Origin: Verrucomicrobiia bacterium
GTDB lineage: Bacteria; Verrucomicrobiota; Verrucomicrobiia; Limisphaerales; Pedosphaeraceae
Assembly: GCA_036268055.1 (NCBI GenBank)
Contig: DATAUW010000001.1
Coordinates: 62,001-126,000, forward strand
Length of the DNA: 64,000 bases
Direction: 5' to 3'
The translations under genes were made by a program, and so were the position numbers. Shown here in pieces: positions 25,397-34,677 of this stretch. The notes below the pieces were generated by a model, which was not told where the DNA came from, ran no database searches, and was given only the letters and a program-made list of their open reading frames with translations. The stretch's first letter is position 1. Each line of letters begins with the position of its first letter.

Positions 25397-27268
25397 TTAC
25401 CGCCCCACTTTCGCGTCCACCCAAATGGCCCATGAACTGTGGTTATGGCCCTCACCACCTTCCGTCAGCAGTTCGAGTTCTTTCACCTTCGCGATGTCCA
25501 CGTTCACCTCCGCTTGCTGGCCCGCTCGCAAAATCTTCGAGCGAAAAAGTTCCCGGCCATCGCCGCGCACCGTGAAAATCGCCGAACCTTGTGCGTTCGC
25601 GCCATCGCGCAGACCGATCTTCGCCGTGAAGGTTTTCCATTTTCCTTTCACGGGAAAAACATAGCGCGCGTCGGAATGCGCATATAATCCCTTGTCATAA
25701 AATTTTCCGTTGAGCAAAAGCAGGATTCCATTCTGGATGTTTTCATCGAACCAATAATGGTTTCGCGCCACGTGCCCCCAACCGACTTTGGCCTTGGTCC
25801 AAATCGCGTCGGACACAAAAGCGCTGTCACCCGTCATCGTCGCAAGATCGAACGGCGCCGGCGGATTCAACACCTCGCGCAACGAGCGAAGTTCGCGCGC
25901 CGCTTCCGGCGTGTAAGCCGCCGCCACCGCCGCATCGCTTAGAAAATCCTTCGCGTCGGCCTGATGTTGCATGATGGCCCGCTCCGCCTGCCCGACTTGC
26001 CATTCGGCGTTCAAAGCGGCCACGTCGGGAATGTATGACAAATCATAATGAAGCGAAAAATCATTCGCAGCCGTGGCTCCGTTTACGTGCAGTCTGGCCA
26101 CCTTCAAATGCCAATCCCGCTTGGCGCCAGGATGTGGCTTCTTCAGCGTCAAATGGAACACTCCATCGCGCACGACACACGGAAATGTCTCCGCAAAATG
26201 ATCGTCGTCTTGCCAAACGTAGGCGATGACTCCATAAGCAGGAATTTCGCCCGTGATTGTCCCGTCAATCACCAGCGTGCCATTCGTCGTCGAAAATTCG
26301 AGCGACTTGAATCGGCTGTCCACTGCGTCCCATCGCCCGCGATCCGAACCCGTAATGAGTGGATGCGAAATAATTTGCAGCGCCGACCCGCGGCTAAGAT
26401 AGCTCGATGACTTGCCGCCCCACAAATAAGCGCGGTAATTCAAATTCCCCAATCCCATCAGCGACAGTCCCAGCGATTGCTCCGTCGGCCCGCCATTATC
26501 GTGCGGCAAGCCGAGCCCGTGACCCAGTTCGTGCGCCACACCGCCGAGATAAAGACTATTGAACTTGGCCACCGACTGCTTGACGTGCGGATAATAATGT
26601 TCGGTAAAAACAATTTGGTGATTGGTGTCCGTCAGCAGCATCGGATCAAGCAATTCACAATCCGCCACGTGACAGAACCCGCTGCGCTGCGAACTGCCGC
26701 CATCGCCATAGTACGGCGCATGAAAGACGTAAGCGCCATCGTTCGTTTTGTCGCACAGCGCGTAAAACACCAGGACATGCTCGCGTTCAAAGTCTATCTT
26801 TCCGCCGAGCGCGTTGCGAATCTCCTGGCCCGTGACGCCGCCGGAATCGTAGCTATAACTGCTCGCCGGCAATTTCCCCTTAACCATGTAGATCACCAGC
26901 TTGCCGTCTTTCCGCTCCAGCGGCAGCCCTGAGTTGGTGATGCCAAAACGCTCAAGCCCCTCCTGATAAAATTGGCTCACATCCGTGACGATGCGATCCA
27001 CCCGCTCCGCGTAATTCGCCAAAGGTTCGCCTCCCTTGGGAACAAAATAAACAACTCGCAACGTGTGATTCCCCTTCGGCTGCCCTTCGTGATAAGCCGC
27101 GATAATCTTCTGCGCCTCCTGCAACATCGCGCGGCCATCCGGGTCCTCAGGAAAAATCCCGGTAGGCCCCGCCGAATTTTGTGCCGCGATCTGACAAACT
27201 CCAACCCACCACGCGACCACAATAAAAAAATAGCAAAACCACTTCTGCGTTTTTGTTTGGGAATTCAT
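25397..27268 (-). CDS. Secreted metallopeptidase-like protein with C-terminal NPCBM domain
   Basis: A 623-residue exported protein with a signal segment at about residues 10-29. The zinc motif HELGHGLGLPH is at 246-256, in the met-zincin pattern HExxHxxGxxH. The region before it (residues 70-240) matches no protease family I can name. Residues about 475-623 form an NPCBM carbohydrate-binding module (FDENIQNGILLLLNGKFYDKG-like text, then KGLYAHSDARYVF, and the FTAKIGLRDGANAQG core). An NPCBM domain also starts the GH36 enzyme at 57861. The enzyme may cleave glycoproteins or sugar-associated proteins outside the cell; this is inferred from the domain pair. Confidence 0.85.
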   Translation of the reverse strand: MNSQTKTQKWFCYFFIVVAWWVGVCQIAAQNSAGPTGIFPEDPDGRAMLQEAQKIIAAYHEGQPKGNHTLRVVYFVPKGGEPLANYAERVDRIVTDVSQFYQEGLERFGITNSGLPLERKDGKLVIYMVKGKLPASSYSYDSGGVTGQEIRNALGGKIDFEREHVLVFYALCDKTNDGAYVFHAPYYGDGGSSQRSGFCHVADCELLDPMLLTDTNHQIVFTEHYYPHVKQSVAKFNSLYLGGVAHELGHGLGLPHDNGGPTEQSLGLSLMGLGNLNYRAYLWGGKSSSYLSRGSALQIISHPLITGSDRGRWDAVDSRFKSLEFSTTNGTLVIDGTITGEIPAYGVIAYVWQDDDHFAETFPCVVRDGVFHLTLKKPHPGAKRDWHLKVARLHVNGATAANDFSLHYDLSYIPDVAALNAEWQVGQAERAIMQHQADAKDFLSDAAVAAAYTPEAARELRSLREVLNPPAPFDLATMTGDSAFVSDAIWTKAKVGWGHVARNHYWFDENIQNGILLLLNGKFYDKGLYAHSDARYVFPVKGKWKTFTAKIGLRDGANAQGSAIFTVRGDGRELFRSKILRAGQQAEVNVDIAKVKELELLTEGGEGHNHSSWAIWVDAKVGR

Positions 27269-27416
27269 TCACCCCGACCTTAGCGAGTCGCCCCCGAAAA
27301 TCAATTCGCTCGTGTTGCGGAGGCATATCTGTTTGAACTGGGACGATCTACGACCACCGAATTCCTCGCAAAACGAAAAACATACATCACTGCTAAATTC
27401 ATTTAGAGTTATTATT

Positions 27417-27463
27417 ATTCACATAGCGCCTCTACATTCACATAGGTGTCATTACATTCACAT
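27417..27463. repeat. Three direct ATTCACAT repeats, 19-20 bp apart
   Basis: ATTCACAT occurs at 27417-27424, 27436-27443 and 27456-27463; the last two lie in TACATTCACAT. The even spacing in AT-rich DNA resembles repeated protein-binding sites, as at ends of Tn7/Mu-like elements or in iteron arrays. No transposase or Rep gene is nearby. Confidence 0.7.
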
Positions 27464-27496
27464 TTAACTCGACATCTTAAATAACCTGTATTTAAA

Positions 27497-27540
27497 ATTC
27501 GATGTAGGCAAATGCGCGGTTTCATTTGCCTACATCGAAT
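27497..27540 (+). repeat. 18-bp perfect inverted repeat followed by a T-run
   Basis: ATTCGATGTAGGCAAATG pairs completely with CATTTGCCTACATCGAAT across the loop CGCGGTTT, and TACTTTTTTG follows on the plus strand. It has the form of a strong plus-strand terminator, but no plus-strand gene precedes it within 2 kb. Confidence 0.85.
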
Positions 27541-27748
27541 ACTTTTTTGATAAAAGATTAAGCTCCCATTTCACATGCGACGAAAAGCTTGGCGAGCGGG
27601 TTCTAACCGAGCGCGGCGATTCGGTTCTCAAAATAAAAATTTCTCCTTTAATATTCTCCAAAAAAATTTAAGTGCCTTTGCCTTGGTGAAGTAACGAACC
27701 CACATTTCTCGCCCGGTCAATCCACATCAAAAAAACTCCTTCCTCCAG

Positions 27749-27790
27749 TGGCCGTCCGCAAGGACCTCCGCGCCTCCGCGTCTCCGCGGT
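27749..27790. repeat. 42-bp repeat, copy 2 (3' of hypE)
   Basis: Identical over 42 bases to 15592-15633. It ends 9 bases beyond the hypE stop, again on the 3' side of a minus-strand gene. Confidence 0.9.
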
Positions 27791-27799
27791 AAAAATTAG

Positions 27800-28888
27800 T
27801 CAGCAAATCCGCGGCAACTGCTCCCCCGACAACATATCCACCACGCGATTTCCCCCCACCCGCGTCCGCATCGTCACAAACCCCGCATGATTTTCCACGA
27901 CCTCGCCGATGATCATCGCGCCCCGGCCGTAAGGATGCTCGCGCATCGCCGCCAGCGCCGCATCCGCGCCCGGCGCCGGCACCACCGCCAGCATCTTTCC
28001 TTCATTCGCCACATACAACGGATCGAACCCCAAAATCTCGCACGCGCCCTTCACCTCTTCGCTGATCGGAATCGCCGCCTCGTGTAAATGCACGCCCACA
28101 TTCGACGCCTCCGCAATCTCCGTCAACGCGCTCGCCACCCCGCCGCGCGTCGGGTCTCGCATCACATGAACCTCCGGGCAAGCCTGCAACAACGCCGCCA
28201 CCAATGAATTCAACGGCGCGCAATCACTCACAATCTCCGTCTCAAAATTCAATCCCTCGCGCACCGACATGATCGCGATCCCGTGCATCGCGATCGGCCC
28301 GTTGATAATAATTTTATCACCCACCTGCGCGAGCCGCGGATCAATCCTCACCCCCTGCTCCACCACGCCGATGCCCGACGTATTGATAAAAATTTTATCG
28401 CCCTTACCACGCTCCACCACCTTCGTGTCACCGGTCACCAGTTGCACGCCCGCCTCTTCCGCCGCCTGCCGCATCGAAGCCGTCACGCGCCACACTTCGC
28501 TGATGGTAACGCCCTCCTCCAAAATCAATCCGACCGATAAATACTTCGGCACCGCCCCGCACATCGCCAGGTCGTTCACCGTGCCGCACACCGCCAATCT
28601 GCCAATGTCACCTCCCGGAAAAAAAATCGGATTCACCACGAACGAATCCGTGCTGAACGCAAACCGCGTCCCGTTCAGCGAAAAAATCGCGCCGTCGTGC
28701 AGCGGTTCAAGCAATTCATTCTTGAACATCGGCACGATCAATTTCTCTACCAACTGATGCGATAATTTCCCGCCGCTCCCGTGCCCGAGCACAATCTCCT
28801 TGTGGTCGGAAATCGGTATCGGGCACGAGCCGAACAAAATGCTCGCCGCCGATTCCTTGCTGTTTGGTTCGCCACTTTTAAACGACAT
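27800..28888 (-). CDS. hypE: Hydrogenase expression/formation protein HypE
   Basis: A 362-residue enzyme that dehydrates a C-terminal thiocarboxamide to thiocyanate, the cyanide donor for the Fe(CN)2CO centre of [NiFe]-hydrogenases. The start at 28886-28888 (MSFKSGEPN) is chosen for the GGGAGAAG ribosome site just before it; the frame opens at 28909. The N-terminal GHGSGGKLSHQLVEKLI is the family signature, TGDTKVVERGKGDKIFINTSGIG follows, and the modifiable terminal Cys is present in PRIC. It overlaps the upstream SIS gene by 11 bases and ends the operon. HypF, needed to load the carbamoyl group, is not in the window. Confidence 0.96.
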   Translation of the reverse strand: MSFKSGEPNSKESAASILFGSCPIPISDHKEIVLGHGSGGKLSHQLVEKLIVPMFKNELLEPLHDGAIFSLNGTRFAFSTDSFVVNPIFFPGGDIGRLAVCGTVNDLAMCGAVPKYLSVGLILEEGVTISEVWRVTASMRQAAEEAGVQLVTGDTKVVERGKGDKIFINTSGIGVVEQGVRIDPRLAQVGDKIIINGPIAMHGIAIMSVREGLNFETEIVSDCAPLNSLVAALLQACPEVHVMRDPTRGGVASALTEIAEASNVGVHLHEAAIPISEEVKGACEILGFDPLYVANEGKMLAVVPAPGADAALAAMREHPYGRGAMIIGEVVENHAGFVTMRTRVGGNRVVDMLSGEQLPRIC

Positions 28889-29480
28889 CTTCTTCTCCCA
28901 ATGCCACATGAATTAAGTCCCACGCGATATGCACCAGCGTCGCATGCACTTCCTGGATGCGATGAATGCTGTAACTCGGAACAATAAAACTATAATCCAC
29001 CATTTCCGCCAGCCGTCCCCCATCCTTTCCCAGCCACGCGATCGTCATGAGCCCGCGCGCCCGCGCCGCTTCCACCGCATAAATCAAATTCGCGGATTTC
29101 CCGCTCGTGCTCACCGCTAGCACCATGTCGCCCGCCTGCCCAAAAAGCGCGATCTGATTTGCGAACACTTGCGAATAATCCAAATCATTTCCAATCGCCG
29201 AAATCGTTGCGATGTCCGTCATCAATGGAATTACCGGGAACGCCCGCCGCTTCTCGATGATCGGATGGGTAAACTCCACACCGAAATGCAGCGCATCACA
29301 CAAACTGCCGCCGTTGCCCATCACCAGCAATTTTTTCCCCTGCTCAAACCGCGCCGCCATGTCGCGCGCCATCGCCTCGATTTTTTCGGCGTACGTGTCG
29401 AAAAATTTCTGCTTCATCTCCACGCTCTCGCCGCATTTGCGCAGGATTTTTTCGCGGAAATTTTCAAAGTTGGCAGCCAT
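28878..29480 (-). CDS. gmhA: SIS-domain phosphosugar isomerase (GmhA-like)
   Basis: A 200-residue single SIS-domain protein resembling sedoheptulose-7-phosphate isomerase. Visible are VMGNGGSLCDALHFGVEF (phosphosugar loop), TISAIGNDLDYSQVFANQI, and the VSTSGKSANLIYAVEAAR motif. The expected sugar-binding Glu and His near the C-terminus lie in HRIQEVHATLVHIAWD. Isolated SIS genes of this type occur inside hyp operons in other phyla, so its place between hypD and hypE is not random. Its role in hydrogenase maturation is unknown; otherwise it would make ADP-heptose precursors for lipopolysaccharide. One position of the usual NGGSAxxA loop is replaced by Cys. Confidence 0.88.
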   Translation of the reverse strand: MAANFENFREKILRKCGESVEMKQKFFDTYAEKIEAMARDMAARFEQGKKLLVMGNGGSLCDALHFGVEFTHPIIEKRRAFPVIPLMTDIATISAIGNDLDYSQVFANQIALFGQAGDMVLAVSTSGKSANLIYAVEAARARGLMTIAWLGKDGGRLAEMVDYSFIVPSYSIHRIQEVHATLVHIAWDLIHVALGEEDVV

Positions 29481-29489
29481 GATTCACTA

Positions 29490-30604
<1,115 letters not shown>

Positions 30605-30608
<4 letters not shown>

Positions 30609-30892
30609 GGGGAATTCCCTCGCTCGCGCGCGAGCGCCTCAATGTCCGGCGGCTCCAATTCCTCAAGCTGCCCAAGTTCTTCCAGCGCCTTGTAAGTGCG
30701 TTCCGCCTCCGCCTCATCCACTTTCCCAATCGCCACGCCCACATGCACCAGCACGTAATCGCCGACTTGCACCTCCGGCATGTATGTAAGGCAGATTTGT
30801 TTGACCACCCCGCCGAAGTTTGTTCGCGCCATGCGCAAACCCTCGGCATCGTTAGCGATTTCGATCACCTTCCCAGGTATGGCCAGGCACAT
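30605..30892 (-). CDS. hypC: Hydrogenase assembly chaperone HypC/HupF
   Basis: A 95-residue chaperone starting [12 protein letters not shown], with the essential Cys2 that carries the iron unit between HypD and the hydrogenase large subunit. A typical [20 protein letters not shown] segment follows. The C-terminal 25 residues are Glu- and Leu-rich, as in many HypC proteins. It lies 4 bases after the NifU/Rieske-like gene and overlaps hypD. Confidence 0.96.
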
Positions 30893-30896
30893 TTTT

Positions 30897-31823
30897 TTAT
30901 TTAGAAAATGGTTCCACCGAAATTTTTACCGCGTCATTCGCCGTCAGCAACGGAAACAACTCGAGATGAATCTCCCGCCGGTGTGGGCACATGCCCGCGC
31001 GGCGCGCGTCGAATTCATGTCCTCGGCGGCATTTCAAGATATTCAGTTTTAACGTCCCCTCGTCAAGCCGCGTACCGCACGCCGGACAAAGATTGCGATA
31101 CGCATAAAGATTCCCGCCGGTCTTCACCACCAGCACCGGCGCATCTTCTAATTCAATGGATCGCATCTCGCCTTCATCGAGTTCACCCAAATCCTCCAGC
31201 ACGATCCAATGCAAAGGCTCCGTCGGCGCAACTCCGGCAATGGGTGGCTGCATCAGCACGGCTTCAACTTCGAATCTCAGCAAATCCGGGCATGCTTCTT
31301 CCACCGCCTCGCGCACTGCCAATTCCATTGTCAGCGAAGAGGACGGAAAATCCTGGCATTCGCTTCGCACCCGCAATCGCGCGTGATTGTTTTCAAACGT
31401 GATGAGTTCCACGTTCCCGCCCTGGCTTTGCATGAAGGGACGCACCCGATCCAACGCCTCAAGCAATCGCTTTTCCAGCGGCACCGGATGTAATCCATGA
31501 ATCAACAGCAATCCCCGGATGACACCATCGCGCAACAACCCATCGCTCAACTCCCTGCCCGCCGCGCCCGCGTTCTTGAGCAGTTGCATGATCCGTCTCA
31601 GCCCGTCTTCGTGCAGTTCCAAAACCGATTCCAAACACTCCCGCAAAAGCTCGCGCGCCTGGGTATCCTGAAGCGAACTGATTTTGCCGGTCAATTCCTG
31701 GATGCGCCGGCCACGCGATTTCGTTTCGACTTGCGGGAAGTGCGCCGCATCACCCGCCGGTCCGTCCAACTTCGACGGAATAGAGGTGAGGGCTAAAATC
31801 GCATTCATACCGTTCAACACCAT
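30897..31823 (-). CDS. NifU-like/Rieske-like fusion protein with altered metal-ligand motifs
   Basis: A 308-residue cytoplasmic protein. A helical region (to about 130) precedes a NifU C-terminal-type domain (LDRVRPFMQSQGGNVELI). In place of the usual iron-sulfur CxxC, this domain reads ECQDFPSS, with the second Cys replaced by Phe. The C-terminal 90 residues look Rieske-like (VLVVKTGGNLYAYRNLCPAC, then CRRGHEFDARRAG). The first pair is CPAC rather than CxH, and the second is CRRGH, one residue longer than CxxH. NifU/Rieske-like proteins accompany some uptake hydrogenases and may deliver clusters or carry electrons. Its place in this operon supports a hydrogenase role, but cluster type and binding are uncertain. 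Confidence 0.85.
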   Translation of the reverse strand: MVLNGMNAILALTSIPSKLDGPAGDAAHFPQVETKSRGRRIQELTGKISSLQDTQARELLRECLESVLELHEDGLRRIMQLLKNAGAAGRELSDGLLRDGVIRGLLLIHGLHPVPLEKRLLEALDRVRPFMQSQGGNVELITFENNHARLRVRSECQDFPSSSLTMELAVREAVEEACPDLLRFEVEAVLMQPPIAGVAPTEPLHWIVLEDLGELDEGEMRSIELEDAPVLVVKTGGNLYAYRNLCPACGTRLDEGTLKLNILKCRRGHEFDARRAGMCPHRREIHLELFPLLTANDAVKISVEPFSK

Positions 31824-31830
31824 TTACAAA

Positions 31831-32358
31831 CTAAACTTCTTTTGTTACCGCCGGAGCAAGGCCGGACGATTTCGTTTTTCCGCCAGTAAGTTCCCGGATC
31901 AATTCACCAATCATTGCCATCGCGCCTGGTATTGCCGCTTTCACTTTCTCGCTCAATTCCAGCGCACCGTCCTCGTTCTCAACCATCGCCGGTTCACAGC
32001 CAACCAAAAATAATTTCCCCCGCACGCCACCGCCGAGCGATTGCGCCATTTGTATCACCGCGACCGGATCCATCGAATGCGCATCCACCGAAGTGCGGTC
32101 AAGTTCGTTCAAATGGTTCATATCCGGCTCGATCAGATAAACCGTCCCCGGCGCCTGGCCGCGCGTCGTGGCATCCACCAGAATGATCGCATCAAAATCA
32201 TTCGTCAGCGCATAAGCCAGATCGTAACTGCGAATGCCGAAGTCCGTGACCGTCACATTTTCAGGAAGCTTCACCCGTTTCAATTCGCGCGCGACTTCGC
32301 AGCCAAAGGCATCGTCGCCGTAAAAAATATTTCCAATGCCCGCGACGAGTATTTTCAT
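31831..32358 (-). CDS. [NiFe]-hydrogenase maturation endopeptidase (HyaD/HybD family)
   Basis: A 175-residue protease that trims the C-terminus of the hydrogenase large subunit after nickel insertion. The start at 32356-32358 (MKILVAGIGNIFYGDDAFG) is the classical family start; the frame is open 13 codons upstream. The nickel-sensing acidic residue is in GDDAFG, a second Asp in LVDATTRG, and the conserved His in VDAHSMDP. It is the first gene of the maturation operon. Its presence implies that hydrogenase subunits are encoded elsewhere in the genome. Confidence 0.95.
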   Translation of the reverse strand: MKILVAGIGNIFYGDDAFGCEVARELKRVKLPENVTVTDFGIRSYDLAYALTNDFDAIILVDATTRGQAPGTVYLIEPDMNHLNELDRTSVDAHSMDPVAVIQMAQSLGGGVRGKLFLVGCEPAMVENEDGALELSEKVKAAIPGAMAMIGELIRELTGGKTKSSGLAPAVTKEV

Positions 32359-32662
32359 GCGAGTGCCTTCATGGATGGATGGGTATTTTTCCGGCACGAA
32401 GTCGGCGGAGAAATTTCAGAGATGAGAGTGATGCTTTTCATTCTGCTCCAAGCCTTGTCATCCCTCCATCCCCGGCCCGGCTTAAAGGCCATCAACCATT
32501 GCTATTATTATCGCCAGCAAAATCTTGCGGCTTCTCGAATGTTCAGCACGACATATACCACCCGTAAAATGCAATAAAATCAGCAAAAGAAAAGCGACAC
32601 CTCTTGCAGATTGCAAAAAAGTGCCGCATTTTATTCGCAAATTGCGCGAGACGTTTTTGTCG
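32359..32662. other. Upstream region of the hydrogenase maturation operon
   Basis: About 300 bases without a supported gene, expected to contain the operon promoter on the minus strand. GGCAC and TTGCA occur on that strand at 32626-32611, but the GG and GC pairs are 11 rather than 12 bases apart, so this is not called a sigma-54 promoter. A 65-codon minus-strand frame at 32482-32679 overlaps the next gene and lacks support. Confidence 0.5.
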
Positions 32663-33199
32663 TCAGGCGAATTCTTCAATCATCTTTTTGTTGAAAGCCG
32701 GAATATCATCCGGCTTCCGGCTGGTGATCAAGCCTTCATCTACGACAACTTTTTCGTCCACCCAACTTGCGCCCGCGTTGATCAAGTCCGTTTTGATGGA
32801 AGGATACGACGTCATTTTTCGTCCGTTCACGACACCCGCTTCGATGAGCGTCTGCGGCCCGTGACAAATTGCTGCCACCGGTTTATGCGCGTCAAAAAAC
32901 TCCCGCACAAATCTCACCGCCAGGGGCAGCGTGCGCAATTTATCGGGATTCATCACGCCGCCCGGCAGCACTAGGGCGTCGTAATCGCCGCTTTTGGCAT
33001 CCTTCAATTTCACATCCACGTCGAATTCTTTGCCATAGTCCGTTTCATCCCACCCTTTGACCTTTCCGTTCTCTGGCGAGATGATATCGGTCTCAGCGCC
33101 GGCCTCCTTCAAGGCTTCATTCGGCCCTTCCAATTCGCTTTGTTCAAAACCGTTCGCGACGAGTATCGCGATCCGTTTGCCTTTCAATTCGGTTTTCAT
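32663..33199 (-). CDS. DJ-1/PfpI family protein (class I glutamine amidotransferase-like)
   Basis: A 178-residue protein of the PfpI/YhbO type. The N-terminal RIAILVANGFEQSELEGP contains the conserved Glu. The nucleophile elbow AICHGPQTLIEAG lies near residue 110, with the reactive Cys followed by His. Other landmarks are YDALVLPGGVMNPD and VVDEGLITSRKPDDIPAF. Members act as deglycases, chaperones or peptidases under stress in the cytoplasm. It is separate from the hydrogenase operon and precedes a DUF4142 gene in the same direction, a frequent stress-related pairing. Confidence 0.94.
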   Translation of the reverse strand: MKTELKGKRIAILVANGFEQSELEGPNEALKEAGAETDIISPENGKVKGWDETDYGKEFDVDVKLKDAKSGDYDALVLPGGVMNPDKLRTLPLAVRFVREFFDAHKPVAAICHGPQTLIEAGVVNGRKMTSYPSIKTDLINAGASWVDEKVVVDEGLITSRKPDDIPAFNKKMIEEFA

Positions 33200-33225
33200 G
33201 GCTTAATGCGTGGCCGAATTACCAA

Positions 33226-33768
33226 TCAAGGTTTCGCTTTCACGGCGGCTTCCGTCGTCTGCGCCATGCTCAAATGTTCCTGCAAGGTCGGCAGCGTCTT
33301 GGAAACCCAGCCCTTCAAATCGGCGTCGTCCCCGTGGTCCGCTTCTTTCTGAAACATTTTCACCGTTTTTTCGTGGTCGCTAAGCATGATCTTCATATAC
33401 GCCTTGTCGAAATCGTTGCCGGAAAGATTTTGCAATTTCTCCGTCTCCTTTTCGACTTTCTTCGGCTCGGCGTCCGGCAGCGTCGCGCCTTTCTGCGACA
33501 CCAGTCCGGTCAATTCATGGTTGGCCTTGGTGTGGTCGGTCACCATCCGTTGCGCAAAATCGCGCACGGCCGAATCCGATGCCTTGCTCACGGCAACCTG
33601 GCTGAAGCTGACTTCCGCATTGCCACCCTCGGCAGCCTTGCAAACGAAGCTAAAATCGTGCTCCGAAAGCTGGCCACGATTTTCCGCCGCCTGCGCCACG
33701 GTAAACTGCCCCAGCGCGAACAAAGTTCCGACTGTGATATAACTCAAAAGTTTCGATGACTGTTTCAT
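33226..33768 (-). CDS. DUF4142 exported protein
   Basis: About 180 residues from the ATG at 33766-33768, which starts a clear signal peptide (MKQSSKLLSYITVGTLFALG, cut after AQA). The frame is open 63 codons upstream, but that text is not protein-like. The DUF4142 four-helix core shows DFSFVCKAAEGGNAEVSFSQ, RDFAQRMVTDHTKANHEL and YMKIMLSDHEKTVKMF, with the regularly placed His and Asp typical of this ferritin-like family. It is periplasmic with unknown function. It lies 26 bases before the PfpI gene on the same strand. Confidence 0.92.
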   Translation of the reverse strand: MKQSSKLLSYITVGTLFALGQFTVAQAAENRGQLSEHDFSFVCKAAEGGNAEVSFSQVAVSKASDSAVRDFAQRMVTDHTKANHELTGLVSQKGATLPDAEPKKVEKETEKLQNLSGNDFDKAYMKIMLSDHEKTVKMFQKEADHGDDADLKGWVSKTLPTLQEHLSMAQTTEAAVKAKP

Positions 33769-34008
33769 AGGTTTTGTTAATTTGTGTTGTTGGCTGACGA
33801 ACTTCAAAACCGGCCTGTTCTCAAGGCCGTTGCTGACTTCAGCGAAAGTTGTGCCAAGCCGGTTTCGGCCCATTCCTTGGTTAAAACCACCTTTAATGCC
33901 CTCAATGGATGGACTTTCCAGCCGGTCTGGCCTTTTCCTCAAAAATGCCTTATGCAATTTGCGCCGGAAAAGATTGCGAATTGCGTGGAATCGCGGCCAT
34001 TGCTCGGA

Positions 34009-34677
34009 TCAACGCGAAGGCACTGTCAATTCCATCACTTCATTATCCACGCGGCTGATCGCAAAAATCCGGTCGCCGCGTTGCGGTTGTAAATTGCTCA
34101 TGCCCGTGAAACTGCCGAACGCCGGAAGAATCGCGCTGCGCTTACCAAAACAAAAGCACGGCGCCCGGACGCCGCCGCCGTAAGCCTCGCGCAAAACAAT
34201 CGCCGGATGCAGATGGCCCGACAGCATGTAACTTTCTGGTTCCGCGTGCGGCTCGTGGCAAAATAAAAACGGCGGGCGGCTCCAGCATTCCTCCGTCTCC
34301 AAAACGCGCCACAAAGCCGGCGGCGATCCCGATTTCCTGTCGTGGTTTCCGGGAATCAAAATGATTTCCAGCGCGGCGTTTTGTTCGCGCCACGCGGCGA
34401 CGGTGTCCAGCATCTCCGGTTGCAACCCGGCCCGCGCATGAAAAAAATCTCCCAGCACAATGAGGCGGCGGCTATCGGTTTCGCGCAAAATTTTATCCAG
34501 GCGTTCCAGATCCCCAAGCGTGGTCCCTTCCGGCACGGCCACGCCCGCCCTGCGAAACGCCGCGGGTTTCCCTAAATGCAAATCGGCGATGATCATCGCC
34601 CGTTCGCGCGGCCAAAAAACCGCCTTCTCCGCCAGCAACGCCAGCCGTTCGCCCGCACAATCAATTTCCAGCATCAT
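34009..34677 (-). CDS. pdeM: Ligase-associated metallophosphoesterase PdeM
   Basis: A 222-residue calcineurin-like phosphoesterase with the four metal-binding blocks IADLHLGKPAAFRRAG, LGDFFHAR, IPGNHDRKSG and LSGHLHPAI. In the ligase-associated cassette this protein is the predicted nuclease or phosphodiesterase partner. Its start overlaps the helicase stop by four bases (ATGA). It is the last gene of the four-gene operon. It acts in the cytoplasm, probably on DNA ends or nucleotides. Confidence 0.94.
   Translation of the reverse strand: MMLEIDCAGERLALLAEKAVFWPRERAMIIADLHLGKPAAFRRAGVAVPEGTTLGDLERLDKILRETDSRRLIVLGDFFHARAGLQPEMLDTVAAWREQNAALEIILIPGNHDRKSGSPPALWRVLETEECWSRPPFLFCHEPHAEPESYMLSGHLHPAIVLREAYGGGVRAPCFCFGKRSAILPAFGSFTGMSNLQPQRGDRIFAISRVDNEVMELTVPSR

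Larger units (their letters stand above)
27269..27799. other. AT-rich gene-free region with direct repeats and a long hairpin
   Basis: The 531 bases between the metallopeptidase-like gene and hypE are more AT-rich than their surroundings and code for nothing convincing. They contain three ATTCACAT direct repeats (27417-27463), an 18-bp perfect inverted repeat (27497-27540) and one copy of the 42-bp repeat (27749-27790). Confidence 0.65.

Noticed and set aside
32611-32626. Sigma-54-like GGCAC and TTGCA on the minus strand before the hydrogenase maturation operon
   Set aside because: The GG and GC pairs are 11 bases apart; sigma-54 promoters need 12 and tolerate little change.
32482-32679. A 65-codon minus-strand frame with a hydrophobic stretch (VAFLLLILLHFTGG)
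   Set aside because: It overlaps the PfpI stop, has no ribosome site, and lies where the operon promoter is expected; kept only as a remote possibility.
33784-34008. Partly repeated CCGG/GGCC-rich words upstream of the DUF4142 gene
   Set aside because: The similarity between units is too weak and irregular to call a repeat array.
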